DNA of 64,000 nt from Arthrobacter dokdonellae. GTDB taxonomy: Bacteria; Actinomycetota; Actinomycetes; Actinomycetales; Micrococcaceae. The notes below the pieces were generated by a model. The model was not told where the DNA came from. It saw only the letters and a list, made by a program, of their open reading frames with translations, and searched no databases. The first letter of the stretch is position 1, and each line of letters starts with the position of its first letter. Shown here piece by piece: positions 41,563 to 51,911 of the stretch. The stretch is from positions 3,720,001 to 3,784,000 of the forward strand of contig NZ_CP029642.1 of NCBI RefSeq assembly GCF_003268655.1, given 5' to 3'. The position numbers were made by a program, and so were the translations under genes.

Positions 41563-41643
41563 GGCGTCTCCTTTGACATTGCCGGGCAGTTGGTCCAGCC
41601 CGGTCTCGGATCCTGCCCGGCGCGGGTGGGCCGGGCGGCCAGC

Positions 41644-42570
41644 TTACTTGGTGACCTTGCCCGTCAGTGAGGCGATGGGCCTCAGGAACAGGGGCCGGGC
41701 CGCGAACCACGCACCGGCGGTGACCAGCAGGGACAAGGCAAAGATGCCGAAGCCCCACCAGTTGACGGCGTCGCTGGAGCCGTACATGTGGTTGAGGTTG
41801 CGCAGGGCGCCGGTGGCCAGCACCAGCGTCACGTGGACAATGATGAACAGGACGAAGTAGATCATGACCGGAAAGTGCACCAGGCGGGCAAGTTCAATCG
41901 GGTAGACCCTGTTCAGCCGCTTGGCATTTTTAGGCCACGCCCCGGACATGCGGATGCCGGTGAGGATCGCCAGCGGCGCCGCGATGAACACGGTGGCGAA
42001 GTAGGTCAGCAGCTGCAGGGCGTTGTAGTTCACCCAGCCGTCTTCCGTGGGCCAGTTCAGGGACAGGTACTGCAGCCCGGCCGATATGGCGTTGGGGAAC
42101 ACGTCCCAGGTGGTGGGCACGATGCGCAGCCACTGCCCGGTGGCGAAAATGACGATGATGAAGATGAGCCCGTTGAGCACCCACAACGCGTCCAGGGTCA
42201 GGTGGAACCACAGGTCCAGGCTGATCTTGACGGGTGCGTTACGCGTCTTGATCAGCCCCTTGTTGTTCCGTGTCCAGTGTGCCGGCGGCCGCTTGGCGGT
42301 GCGGACCTGCCAGCCCGAGCGGATGATCAGCACGATGAAGAACATGTTTAAAAAGTGCTGCCAGCCCAGCCACGCCGGAAAACCGACGGGCGTGGTGGCC
42401 GGAAGCTCAGACTGCCCCCGGTAGGTCACCATCCACGACTTCACGGCGTCGAGGCCGGTGAACCAGCGGGCGGCAAGGACCAGGACCAGGAGGGCGATCA
42501 CAATGGAGCCGGCAACAATGGCCGGTTTGGCCCACCTGGTGCCGGCCTGCTTTTTCGTGGGGGTCGACAT
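41644..42570 (-). CDS. Cytochrome b/b6 domain-containing membrane protein
   Basis: This 308-residue integral membrane protein has about five helices (AIVAGSIVIALLVLVLAARWF, HFLNMFFIVLIIRSG, WVLNGLIFIIVIFATGQWL, LLTYFATVFIAAPLAILTG and MIYFVLFIIVHVTLVL). Histidines in WQHFLN, WFHLTLD, LVHFPV and VHVTL are candidate heme ligands, as in b-type subunits of molybdopterin oxidoreductases and hydrogenases. No catalytic partner is adjacent. ATG 42570 is chosen for the ribosome site AGAGG; an upstream in-frame start at 42639 would add 23 residues. Confidence 0.8.
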   Translation of the reverse strand: MSTPTKKQAGTRWAKPAIVAGSIVIALLVLVLAARWFTGLDAVKSWMVTYRGQSELPATTPVGFPAWLGWQHFLNMFFIVLIIRSGWQVRTAKRPPAHWTRNNKGLIKTRNAPVKISLDLWFHLTLDALWVLNGLIFIIVIFATGQWLRIVPTTWDVFPNAISAGLQYLSLNWPTEDGWVNYNALQLLTYFATVFIAAPLAILTGIRMSGAWPKNAKRLNRVYPIELARLVHFPVMIYFVLFIIVHVTLVLATGALRNLNHMYGSSDAVNWWGFGIFALSLLVTAGAWFAARPLFLRPIASLTGKVTK

Positions 42571-42702
42571 GGATTCACTTACCTCTTTCAAGAACGTTCC
42601 TGCTGCCACATTAACCCGGAAACCTCCGGCGGCGTTCACCGTTCATTTGTAACAGCTGTACGGCCGCCCGCGGACACCGGCCGTAACAGGCCGTCAGCCC
42701 TG

Positions 42703-43665
42703 CTATGGACGGGCAGCCAGGGCCTCGATCAATTGCGGCACCACCTTGAACACGTCGCCCACAATGCCGAAGTCGGCGACGTCAAAGATGGGGCTGTCCC
42801 CGTCCTTGTTGATGGCCACGATGGTCTTGGCGGTCTGCATGCCGGCGCGGTGCTGGATGGCTCCGGAGATGCCCAGCGCAATGTAGAGCTGCGGCGAAAC
42901 GCTCACGCCGGTCTGGCCCACCTGGGCCGTCTGCTCCACAAAGCCGGCGTCGACGGCGGCCCGGGAGGCCCCCACGGCCGCACCCAGGGCGTCGGCCAGC
43001 TGCTCCACGAGCGCAAAGTTCTCCCTGGAGCCGAGTCCGCGCCCGCCGGAGACCACGGACTTGGCCCCGCGCAGCTCCGGGCGGCCTGCGGCCGTGGGGG
43101 CGTCGTTGACGGAGTCGATCCTTGCGCCCGCCGCGGGGGCCAGCTCCACGGTGGTCACCTCCGGTTGGGCTGCCGGGGCGCTGCCGTCAATGGCGCCCTG
43201 GCGGATGGTGATGACGGGCAGGCCGCCCTCCGCCGCAGATTCGACCTCGTAGCTGCCGCCAAACACCGAGTGCCGGGCCACGATCCGGTCCGCGTCTGCG
43301 CGGACGGACACCGCGTCCACCAGCAGCGCCCCGCCGGTCCGGACGGCCAGCCGCGCGGCAACTTCGCGGCCGTCCACGGAGTTGGCCGCCAGCACGGCGG
43401 CGGGTGCCAGCGCGTCCACCGCCCGGGCCAGCACGTCCACGGCGGGTGTGCCGAGCACGGCCGCCGCGTCTTCGCCCACGCCCTGGTACACCGCGGCCGC
43501 ACCCAGCCCGCCCAGGTGGGAGACGACGTCGTCCCCAAGGTTCGAGGGGGACGCCACCACGGCCACGGGCGTGCCGAGCGACGCGGCGGCCGCCAGCAGC
43601 CCCCGGGCCGATCCGGCCACGGCACCCTGGTGGGTCAATTCAATCAACGCAAGTATGTTCGCCAT
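42703..43665 (-). CDS. etfA: Electron transfer flavoprotein subunit alpha (set 2)
   Basis: This 320-residue second ETF-alpha has [62 protein letters not shown] and [18 protein letters not shown]. It clearly belongs to the same family as the protein at 22165-23133 but differs at many positions, so this is an old paralogue and not a recent copy. It follows etfB set 2 by 12 bp. Confidence 0.95.
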   Translation of the reverse strand: MANILALIELTHQGAVAGSARGLLAAAASLGTPVAVVASPSNLGDDVVSHLGGLGAAAVYQGVGEDAAAVLGTPAVDVLARAVDALAPAAVLAANSVDGREVAARLAVRTGGALLVDAVSVRADADRIVARHSVFGGSYEVESAAEGGLPVITIRQGAIDGSAPAAQPEVTTVELAPAAGARIDSVNDAPTAAGRPELRGAKSVVSGGRGLGSRENFALVEQLADALGAAVGASRAAVDAGFVEQTAQVGQTGVSVSPQLYIALGISGAIQHRAGMQTAKTIVAINKDGDSPIFDVADFGIVGDVFKVVPQLIEALAARP

Positions 43666-43677
43666 GCCCAGCCCTTC

Positions 43678-44445
43678 CTAGACCAAACGGTTTTCAATGA
43701 GGTAGTCGGCCAGCAGCGAGCCGGCATTGCCCTCGTCGACGATCTTGGTGCCGGCGGTGCGCGGCGGGCGTTCGCTGTGGGAGAGGATCACGGCGCGGGA
43801 GGGCGTGGCTGGCACGTCCAGGTCCGCGAGTGACAGGGTTGCCACGGGCTTGCGCTTGGCCGTCAGGATGCCCTTGAAGTTGGGGAAGCGGGCCTCGGCG
43901 CTGCGCTCCGTCACCGTGACGACGGCGGGCAGGCCCGCGCTGACGGACAACGTGCCGGATTCGCCCTGCCGCTCCCCGGACACCTTGCCGGGGACGAGTT
44001 CCAGGGACGCGAGGGACCCGACGAGCGGCAGGCCCAGGTGCTCGGCCACCATGGCCGGCACCACGCCGCCGCGGCCGTCGGTGGACTCGTTGCCGGCGAT
44101 GATGACGTCCGCGCCGGCGTCCTTGAGCGCCGCCGCGAGCACGGCGGCCGTTCGTGCCGCGTCGGCGCCCGCCAGGGAATCGTCCAGGATGTGGATGCCA
44201 GAATCGGCCCCCATGGACAGCGCCTTGCGGATGGCCTTGGACGCTTCCTCCGGGCCCATGGCCAGCACCACCACCTCGGTGGACTTCTCGCCGTCCTTCA
44301 CGCGGAGGGCAACCTCCAGGGCGCGCTCGTTGATCTCGTCAACGATGTTGTCGCCGGCGTCGCGGTTGAGCCAGCCGGTGTCCGGATCGAGCGTGCGCTC
44401 GTCCGCGGTGTCCGGCACCTGCTTGATCAGTACGACGATCTTCAT
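43678..44445 (-). CDS. etfB: Electron transfer flavoprotein subunit beta (set 2)
   Basis: This 255-residue protein starts MKIVVLIKQVPDTADERTLDPDTG and includes NIVDEINERALEVALRVKDG, VVVLAMGPEEASKAIRKALSMGAD, DVIIAGNESTDGRGGVVPAMVAEHLG and ARFPNFKGILTAKRK. It differs in specificity blocks from set 1 (NESTDGRGG in place of MASTDGETS), suggesting a different set of dehydrogenase partners. It is divergent from a MarR regulator, with a TACTAG inverted repeat in the 138-bp gap. Confidence 0.95.
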   Translation of the reverse strand: MKIVVLIKQVPDTADERTLDPDTGWLNRDAGDNIVDEINERALEVALRVKDGEKSTEVVVLAMGPEEASKAIRKALSMGADSGIHILDDSLAGADAARTAAVLAAALKDAGADVIIAGNESTDGRGGVVPAMVAEHLGLPLVGSLASLELVPGKVSGERQGESGTLSVSAGLPAVVTVTERSAEARFPNFKGILTAKRKPVATLSLADLDVPATPSRAVILSHSERPPRTAGTKIVDEGNAGSLLADYLIENRLV

Positions 44446-44484
44446 GGACAGCCCCTTCGCGTAAAAAGTGTTCTCCGGTCAGAT

Positions 44485-44510
44485 TACTAGGAACCGCTAG
44501 TATTTACTAG
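44485..44510. promoter_or_regulatory. TACTAG inverted repeat between etfB2 and the MarR gene
   Basis: TACTAG (44485-44490) and CTAGTA (44497-44502) form an exact inverted repeat with a 6-base spacer, followed by a third TACTAG half-site at 44505-44510. The AT-rich cluster stands out in the local DNA and lies between divergent genes, 40 bp from the etfB start, so it is a good candidate for MarR binding. Function is inferred. Confidence 0.6.
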
Positions 44511-44583
44511 GTACCCCGAGTAAATTGTTGGTGAAGGGCGTTTTCGTGCCCTTATTTGCCTCCGCCGCAAGAAAGGACGTGCC

Positions 44584-45120
44584 ATGGCCCCCGCAGCACC
44601 CCTGCCCATGGATCCCATCGCGGAAGCCAAACGGCAATGGATCGCGCACGGCTGGGCCGACGCCGCCGACGGGATGGCCGCCTTTTCCTCCGTCATGCGC
44701 GCCCACCAGCTCATGTACGGCCGGGTTGACGCCGTCCTCAGGCCCTTGGGCCTCTCCTACGCGCGGCTCGAGCTGCTGCGGCTGCTCTCCTTCACGCGCG
44801 ACGGCGCCCTGCCGATGGCCAGCGCGAGCGCCCGCCTGCAGGTCCATCCCACCAGCATCACGAACGTCGTGGACCGGTTGGAACGGGACGGCTTTGTGCG
44901 CCGCGAGGCCCACCCCAGCGACGGCCGGGCCACCCTGGTGGTGCTGACCGGAACCGGGCGCGCGTTGGTGGACCGGGCCACGGAGGTGCTCAACGGGCAG
45001 GTGTTTGAACAGCCCGGCATCCCGGTGGAGGACCTGCGCAGCATGACCGGGATACTGGCCCGCTTCCGCCGCGCCTCAGGCGACTTCACCGACCCCGCGC
45101 CGCACCCCGAACCCCTATAG
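44584..45120 (+). CDS. MarR-family transcriptional regulator
   Basis: This 178-residue protein has the winged-helix MarR core: PLGLSYARLELLRLLSFTRDGALPM, recognition helix VHPTSITNVVDRLERDGFVRRE, and wing motif DGRATLVVLTGTGRAL. N- and C-terminal helices would form the dimer interface. It is transcribed divergently from the second ETF pair and probably controls it and perhaps the neighbouring acyl-CoA pathways. A good ribosome site (GAAAGGACG) precedes ATG 44584. Confidence 0.9.
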   Translation: MAPAAPLPMDPIAEAKRQWIAHGWADAADGMAAFSSVMRAHQLMYGRVDAVLRPLGLSYARLELLRLLSFTRDGALPMASASARLQVHPTSITNVVDRLERDGFVRREAHPSDGRATLVVLTGTGRALVDRATEVLNGQVFEQPGIPVEDLRSMTGILARFRRASGDFTDPAPHPEPL

Positions 45121-45131
45121 CACGGCCAGCG

Positions 45132-45223
45132 AACGCTCCTTCACATCCGGGGTCAAATTCAGAGACGCTCCTTCACATCCGGGGTCAAATTCAGAAACGC
45201 TCCTTCACCCGGTGAAGGAGCGT
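45132..45223. repeat. ACGCTCCTTCAC repeats with terminal hairpin
   Basis: A 32-bp unit beginning ACGCTCCTTCACATCC starts at 45133 and again at 45165. A third start at 45197 becomes an exact 13-bp-arm hairpin (45197-45209 and 45211-45223) with a one-base centre. The element lies between convergent genes and could terminate both. It belongs to the same family as GGAGCGTC copies at 1882-1927 and 51914-51957. Confidence 0.75.
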
Positions 45224-45265
45224 TGGGGGAGAGTGCCCCAACGGTGATGGAGCGTCGGGATGGTC

Positions 45266-46303
45266 TCAACGGACGGCCGGGGCGCCGCGGTGCACGTCGA
45301 TGTCCACGGGAACACCCTGCGAGCGCAGGTAGACCAGGTGACTGGCCGTCTCGGCAAGTGCCAGCCGCAGCGTGAAGCGGCGCAGCGAGTCAAAGCCCCG
45401 CGACCACGTCAGTTCCCGCGCCACGTCCCACACGGTCCGCGCGTTCCCCCCGGCCAGCACCGCCCGGACTTCGCCGGAGCGTTGCAGCGTGTGCGCCTTC
45501 AGCCCGGCCACCCTGTCTGCCAGGCCCGTGAAGCGGTATTCGTGGGCGGGCAGCACCTCCATGCCGTCCGCGGCGGCCATCCGGCCCAGGGAGTGCAGGT
45601 AGTCGGCCACGGGATTATCCTGCCCATGGGCTTCCAGGGAGACATGCGGGGTGATGCGCGGCAGGACGTGGTCGCCGGTCAGGATCAGCTGGTTCTTCTC
45701 GTCCACCAGGCAAATGTGCCCCGGCGTGTGGCCCGGTGTCGCCAACGTCCTGACGGCCAGCCCGGCAATGGGCAGCAGCGCGCCATCGGGCAGCCGGATC
45801 TCCGGCCCGGCGATGGCACGCAGCTGATCCCATTGCCCGTCCCGGAACGTCACCTCAGGCAGCAGCCCGGCCGGGACGCCCCACGCGGTGAACTGCGCCA
45901 GGTCCCCGGCCACAAAGGACTCCATGTCCTGGGACCACTGCGATGGCAGCGGCTCGTTTTCACCCAGCATCATCCATGTCTTCCCCCTGGCCCGCAGCCG
46001 CGCCGCCATGCCGAGGTGGTCCGGGTGGTAGTGCGTCACCACCACCCCTGTGATGTCCGACGGCGTCACCCCCGCTTCTGTCAATCCCGCCTTGAGCGCT
46101 TCCCATCCCTCCCCCGAGTCCCAGCCCGGGTCCACGAGGGCGGCCTCCCCGTCACCCGCCAGGAGATAGGCAAGCGTGTAGCGCATGGGGTTCCCCGGGA
46201 ATGGCACGGGGATGGACCACACCCCGGGGCGCACCTCCTCCACCGGAGGCATCACTTTCTTTTCCCAGGCCGCGAACTGTTCGTGTCCGGTAACTGTCAT
46301 CAT
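45266..46303 (-). CDS. Metallo-beta-lactamase-fold hydrolase
   Basis: This 345-residue protein has the MBL zinc motif VVVTHYHPDHLGMAARL (H-x-H-x-D-H), further ligand regions TLATPGHTPGHICLV and ILTGDHVLP, and LPAHEYRF near the C-terminus. The group includes thioesterases and glyoxalase-II-like enzymes; a CoA-thioester role fits the neighbourhood but is not shown. ATG 46303 overlaps the upstream CoA-transferase/racemase stop (ATGATGA), so it is translationally coupled and ends the operon. GGAGGG precedes the start. Confidence 0.88.
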   Translation of the reverse strand: MMTVTGHEQFAAWEKKVMPPVEEVRPGVWSIPVPFPGNPMRYTLAYLLAGDGEAALVDPGWDSGEGWEALKAGLTEAGVTPSDITGVVVTHYHPDHLGMAARLRARGKTWMMLGENEPLPSQWSQDMESFVAGDLAQFTAWGVPAGLLPEVTFRDGQWDQLRAIAGPEIRLPDGALLPIAGLAVRTLATPGHTPGHICLVDEKNQLILTGDHVLPRITPHVSLEAHGQDNPVADYLHSLGRMAAADGMEVLPAHEYRFTGLADRVAGLKAHTLQRSGEVRAVLAGGNARTVWDVARELTWSRGFDSLRRFTLRLALAETASHLVYLRSQGVPVDIDVHRGAPAVR

Positions 46304-47418
46304 GGAGCCCTCCAGGCGTTGGTGATCGACTCGATGCCGGCGTTGCCGCCCGCGTTGGGAGCGGCGGACGGCGCCGCGTCCGGCGATTGCGTCATCGAGC
46401 GGGAGAAGCGCGGTGCGGGTGCTGCCACAATGTTCCTTCCCGAGCCGGAAAGCGTTCCGCGGGCGGCCAGGTGCGGGTGCCGGGCGGCCTCGGCGTACGT
46501 CAGCACGGGCGTGACGCAGGCGTCGACGCCGTCGAACACCCGGGCCCACCCTTCACGTGTCCGGGCGGCAAACGCCCGTGCCAGGACCCCGGCGAGCGCC
46601 GGCCACTGCGCGGGGTCGTCCCGGTCCGGCAGGCTCCCGTCGGGCCCACCGGCAACCCCCAACCCGTCGAGCAGTGCGGCGTAAAACTGCGGCTCAATGG
46701 CCCCCACGGCTACGAATCCGCCGCCGGCACACGCATAGGTGCGGTAGAACGGGGCGGCCCCGTCTAGCAGGTTCGTGCCCCGGGCGTCGGTCCACATCCC
46801 TACCGAGCGCAGTTCCAGGATGATCTGTGAAAGCACGCTGACGCCATCCACCATGGCGGCGTCCACCACCTGGCCGCGACCCGAACGGCCCCGTTCAAGC
46901 AGGGCCGCCAGGATGCCGGTGACAACAAACATCGAGCCGCCGCCAAAGTCGCCCACCAGGTTCAGCGGCGGCATGGGCTGGGCGGCCGGGCCCATGGCAT
47001 GGAGGGCGCCGGTGAGCGCAATGTAGTTGATGTCGTGCCCGGCCCGCGGTGCCAGCGGCCCGGACTGCCCCCAGCCGGTCATGCGCCCGTAAACCAGCCG
47101 GGGATTGGCCGCCAGGCACTCGTCGGGGCCCAGGCCGAGCCGTTCGGTCGTGCCGGGGCGGCAGCCCTCAAGAAAGACATCGGCCTCGGCCACCAGGTCC
47201 AGCACGGCTGCAAGGTCGCCTGCGTCCTTCAGGTCCGCCCGGACCGTGGTGCGGGACCGCTGGAGGTGCGTGCCGACGTCGTACCCGCCCACCGGGGGCG
47301 CCGGTCCCACCACCCGCACCACGTCGGCCCCCAGGTCCGCGAGCATCATGGCAGCGTGGGGTGCCGGTCCCATGGCGGACAGTTCCACGACCTTGATTCC
47401 CTGCAACGGACCACTCAT
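46300..47418 (-). CDS. Alpha-methylacyl-CoA racemase-like protein (CaiB/BaiF family)
   Basis: This 372-residue family III CoA-transferase-fold protein begins GIKVVELSAMGPAPHAAMMLADLGADVVRV. It carries AGHDINYIALTGALHAMG and PPLNLVGDFGGGSM, which hold the His and Asp catalytic pair of mycobacterial Mcr. This points to racemisation of 2-methylacyl-CoA, allowing both stereoisomers of branched fatty acids to enter beta-oxidation. The last ~30 residues are a low-complexity tail. It follows the dienoyl-CoA isomerase-like gene by 146 bp, with nothing notable between. Confidence 0.9.
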   Translation of the reverse strand: MSGPLQGIKVVELSAMGPAPHAAMMLADLGADVVRVVGPAPPVGGYDVGTHLQRSRTTVRADLKDAGDLAAVLDLVAEADVFLEGCRPGTTERLGLGPDECLAANPRLVYGRMTGWGQSGPLAPRAGHDINYIALTGALHAMGPAAQPMPPLNLVGDFGGGSMFVVTGILAALLERGRSGRGQVVDAAMVDGVSVLSQIILELRSVGMWTDARGTNLLDGAAPFYRTYACAGGGFVAVGAIEPQFYAALLDGLGVAGGPDGSLPDRDDPAQWPALAGVLARAFAARTREGWARVFDGVDACVTPVLTYAEAARHPHLAARGTLSGSGRNIVAAPAPRFSRSMTQSPDAAPSAAPNAGGNAGIESITNAWRAP

Positions 47419-47564
47419 CGGTGACTCCTGAGCGCCTGTGCAGACTCAGAGCCGCGCGGCACCTTGTCTCCGGATCGGTGCAGCCCTTGGGTCAGGTACA
47501 TGGGGCTCCTTTGGAAGAATCGCCGTTCATACTCACATGGGGTTTCGCAGGGCCGATAGGGCGC

Positions 47565-48455
47565 CTATTTGCCGTGGAACGTGGCCGGGCGTTGCTCGCC
47601 CAGTGCCGCCACGGCTTCCATCAGGTCCTCGCTGTGGAGGAACGCGGAATTCCACAGGGCCACGTGGCGCAGGCCGCGGGCAATGCGCTCCTCACGATCC
47701 TCGTTCAGCACGGCCTTGGTGCCGGAGACGGCCAGCGGCGAATTCGCCGCGACCTCCGCGGCCATGCCCAGAGCCGCCGCCAACAGCGCGTCCCGGTCCG
47801 GGAACACGTCGTTGACCAGGCCGATCCTCTCGGCCCGTTCCGCCGTGATGTCCTTGCCGGTGAGCGCCAGTTCCCGCAGCTGCCCTTCACCGATGATGCC
47901 TCGGAGCCGCTGCAGGCTGCCGACGTCGGCCACGATCGCCAGCCTGGCCTCCCGGACGCTGAACCTGGCATCGGCGGAGGCCAGGCGCACGTCGGCGGCG
48001 CTGATCAGGTCCACCCCTCCCCCGATGCACCAGCCGGAGACGGCGGCAATGACCGGCTTGCGGCACTGCGCCACCGCGGTGACGCCGCTCTGCAGCTGGG
48101 CGATCAAGCGCAGCAGCACGCTTCGCCGGGCGGCCGTGGCGCCGGCTTCGCCGCCTAGCTTCGCCATCCACGGGCCCAGCACCTCCTGCACGTCCAGGCC
48201 CACGCTGAAGTGGTTCCCTGCTCCGGTAAGCACCACGGCCCGGACTGATTCGTCGGCGTCCAGTTCGCGGAACAGTTGCGGCAGTTCCTCCCAAAAGTCC
48301 AGCCCCATCATGTTGCCGCGCCCGGGGCCGGTCAGGCGCACGACCACCACGCCGCCCGTGCGCGTCCGTTCCACCGTAAACGCCGCCCACTGGTTTTCCG
48401 GTTCCACGCCTGGTCGTTCCACGCCCGCCGCGGGGGGCCGGTTTGACGGGTCCAT
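47565..48455 (-). CDS. Enoyl-CoA hydratase/isomerase, delta3,5-delta2,4-dienoyl-CoA isomerase-like
   Basis: This 296-residue crotonase has GNHFSVGLDVQEVL and CIGGGVDLISAADVRLASADARFSVREARLAIVADVGSLQRL. The acidic residues in GGGVDL, REARL and IVADVG match the Asp/Glu/Asp set of dienoyl-CoA isomerase (ECH1). It would handle double bonds of unsaturated fatty acids during beta-oxidation. The first ~25 residues are a Pro-rich extension. Its ATG overlaps the fadB stop (TGATG), so it is coupled. Confidence 0.88.
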   Translation of the reverse strand: MDPSNRPPAAGVERPGVEPENQWAAFTVERTRTGGVVVVRLTGPGRGNMMGLDFWEELPQLFRELDADESVRAVVLTGAGNHFSVGLDVQEVLGPWMAKLGGEAGATAARRSVLLRLIAQLQSGVTAVAQCRKPVIAAVSGWCIGGGVDLISAADVRLASADARFSVREARLAIVADVGSLQRLRGIIGEGQLRELALTGKDITAERAERIGLVNDVFPDRDALLAAALGMAAEVAANSPLAVSGTKAVLNEDREERIARGLRHVALWNSAFLHSEDLMEAVAALGEQRPATFHGK

Positions 48456-50614
48456 CAGTAGCGCTCCCCCGCCGCGGCCTTGGCCACCAGCGACGCCGGA
48501 GGCAGGAAATGTTCGCCGTACCGGTCCGCCAGCTCACGGGACCTGGTCACAAAGCCGGCCAGGCCGCCGTCGTACCCGTTCATGTACTGCAGCACCCCTC
48601 CCGTCCAGCCAGGGAAGCCGATGCCCAGGATCGAGCCGATGTTGGCGTCCTCCACGCTGCGCAGCACGCCCTCGTCCAGGCACCTGACAGCTTCCAGCGA
48701 CTCGGCAAAAAGCATCCGCTCGACCATGTCCGCGAAAGGGATTTCCGCCGTGCCGCCCCACGTTTCGGCCAGGCCCTCCCACAGGCCGGTACGGTGGCCG
48801 TCGGCGTAGTTGTAGAAGCCGGCACCGCCCAGCTTGCCCCGGCGTCCAAACTCTTCGATCATCCGGTCCAGGAGCGCGTAGGCGGGGTGGCGGCGGTACT
48901 GTTGGGGACCGCCGTCGCGCTCCAGGCCCGCCTTGGTCTCCTTGTGGATCTTGCTCATGAGGGTCAGGTTGAGCTCGTCGGCCAGCTGCAGGGGCGGGGA
49001 CGGGTAGCCGGCCTGGGCACCGGCCTGCTCCACCGAAACGGCGGAGATGCCCTCCCCCACCATGGCGATGGCCTCATTCAGGAAGGTGCCGATCACCCGG
49101 CTGGTGAAGAAGCCGCGGGAATCATTCACCACGATGGGGGTCTTGTGGATCTGCCGGGCGATGTCAAAGGCGCGGGCCAGTGTTTCATCGGAGGTGTTCG
49201 CCCCGGCGATGATTTCCAGCAGCGGCATCTTGTCCACGGGGGAGAAGAAGTGCAGCCCGATGAAGTTCGGCTGGTTCCGCAGGCCTCCGGCAAGCTCCGT
49301 GATGGGCAGGGTGGAGGTGTTGGAGCCGAGGACGGCGCCTTCGGCCACCAGGTCCTGGACCTCCCGGAACGCCCTTCGCTTCACGTCCGCGTCCTCGAAG
49401 ACGGCCTCGATGACCAGGTCCACGCCGGCCACGTCCGCCGCGCTGGCCGTGGGCGTGATTTTCGCCAGCAGGGCGTCCGCGTCGGCCTGCGTGGACCTGC
49501 CCCGGGCCACCGCCTTCCCGGTGAGCGTGCGCGAGTGTGCCTTGCCGTGCTCGGCCGCCTCGAGCGAGACGTCCTTGAGCACCACGTCCATCCCGCCGCG
49601 GGCGCACACGAAGGCAATGCCGGCGCCCATCATGCCGGCACCCAGCACAGCGACCTTTTTTGCCGTGTACTTGTCAAAACCCTCCGGGCGGCTGCCGCCG
49701 GACTTGATGTGTGCCATGTCGAAGAAGAAGGCCTTGATCATGTTGGTGGACACCTGACCGGTCACCACCTCCACGAAATAGCGCGACTCGATCTCCAAGG
49801 CGGTGTCAATGTCCACCTGGGTGCTTTCGACGGCGGCCGCCAGGATGGCGCGCGGGGCCGGGTAGTTGGCGCCCTTGAGCTGCTTGCGCAGATTTGCGGG
49901 AAACGACGGCAGGACGGCCGCAAATCGGGGATCGGAGGGCGTGCCGCCGGGAATCCTGTATCCGGGTGCGTCGTAGGGCTGGACGGCGCGGGGGTTCGCG
50001 GCAATCCACGCCTTGGCGGCGGGGAGGAGCTCCTCCACGGTGTCCACCACCTGGTCCACCAGCCCGATGTCCAGGGCCTCGCGCGGCTTGTACCGCTGGC
50101 CCTGCAGCAGCACCTTCATCAGGGCGTCGGCCACGCCCAGCCGGCGGACGGTGCGGACGATGCCGCCGCCGCCCGGCAGCAGGCCGAGGGTCACCTCGGG
50201 CAGTCCGATCACGGAGCCGCGGGTGTCGGCGGCGATCCTGTGGTGGGCGGCCAGCGCAATCTCAAGGCCGCCGCCGAGCGCCGCGCCGTTGAGGGCGGCC
50301 ACCACGGGCCGGCCAAGCGTTTCCAGCGTGCGCAGCGGTGCCTTGATCTGTTGGCCCAGTTCAAAGACCGTCTGGGCGTCCTCCGGGCCCGCCGCAACGA
50401 GGTCGTTGAGGTCGCCGCCGGCAAAGAACGTCTTCTTGGCGGAGGTGAGGATGACGCCGGCGACGGAGTCCTTTTCGGCCACGAGCCGCGTCACGGCGGC
50501 CTGCATGGAGGACGCGTACGCGCCGTTCATGGTGTTGGCGGAGTGGTCGGGGTCGTCGATGGTGAGAATGACGACGCCGTCGGCGTCCTGTTCCCAGCGG
50601 ATGGTGTTCTTCAT
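48455..50614 (-). CDS. fadB: Multifunctional enoyl-CoA hydratase/3-hydroxyacyl-CoA dehydrogenase (FadB/FadJ type)
   Basis: This 719-residue fusion has a crotonase domain (~1-200: FFAGGDLNDLV, ALGGGLEIALAAHHR, GLPEVTLGLLPGGGG), an NAD-binding domain (VAVLGAGMMGAGIAFVCARGGMDVVL near residue 315, then SNTSTLPITELA and IGLHFFSPVDKMPLLEI) and C-terminal 3HCDH domains. It performs the second and third beta-oxidation steps. It lies 2 bp downstream of the thiolase gene and forms with it the classic FadBA complex. Confidence 0.95.
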   Translation of the reverse strand: MKNTIRWEQDADGVVILTIDDPDHSANTMNGAYASSMQAAVTRLVAEKDSVAGVILTSAKKTFFAGGDLNDLVAAGPEDAQTVFELGQQIKAPLRTLETLGRPVVAALNGAALGGGLEIALAAHHRIAADTRGSVIGLPEVTLGLLPGGGGIVRTVRRLGVADALMKVLLQGQRYKPREALDIGLVDQVVDTVEELLPAAKAWIAANPRAVQPYDAPGYRIPGGTPSDPRFAAVLPSFPANLRKQLKGANYPAPRAILAAAVESTQVDIDTALEIESRYFVEVVTGQVSTNMIKAFFFDMAHIKSGGSRPEGFDKYTAKKVAVLGAGMMGAGIAFVCARGGMDVVLKDVSLEAAEHGKAHSRTLTGKAVARGRSTQADADALLAKITPTASAADVAGVDLVIEAVFEDADVKRRAFREVQDLVAEGAVLGSNTSTLPITELAGGLRNQPNFIGLHFFSPVDKMPLLEIIAGANTSDETLARAFDIARQIHKTPIVVNDSRGFFTSRVIGTFLNEAIAMVGEGISAVSVEQAGAQAGYPSPPLQLADELNLTLMSKIHKETKAGLERDGGPQQYRRHPAYALLDRMIEEFGRRGKLGGAGFYNYADGHRTGLWEGLAETWGGTAEIPFADMVERMLFAESLEAVRCLDEGVLRSVEDANIGSILGIGFPGWTGGVLQYMNGYDGGLAGFVTRSRELADRYGEHFLPPASLVAKAAAGERY

Positions 50615-50616
50615 GC

Positions 50617-51840
<1,224 letters not shown>

Positions 51841-51911
51841 GTGGTTTCCTTCCGTGGACATGCCGGCCGCATCGGCGCGGGCGGGCGGGACGGTTGACGG
51901 GTTGCGGACGG

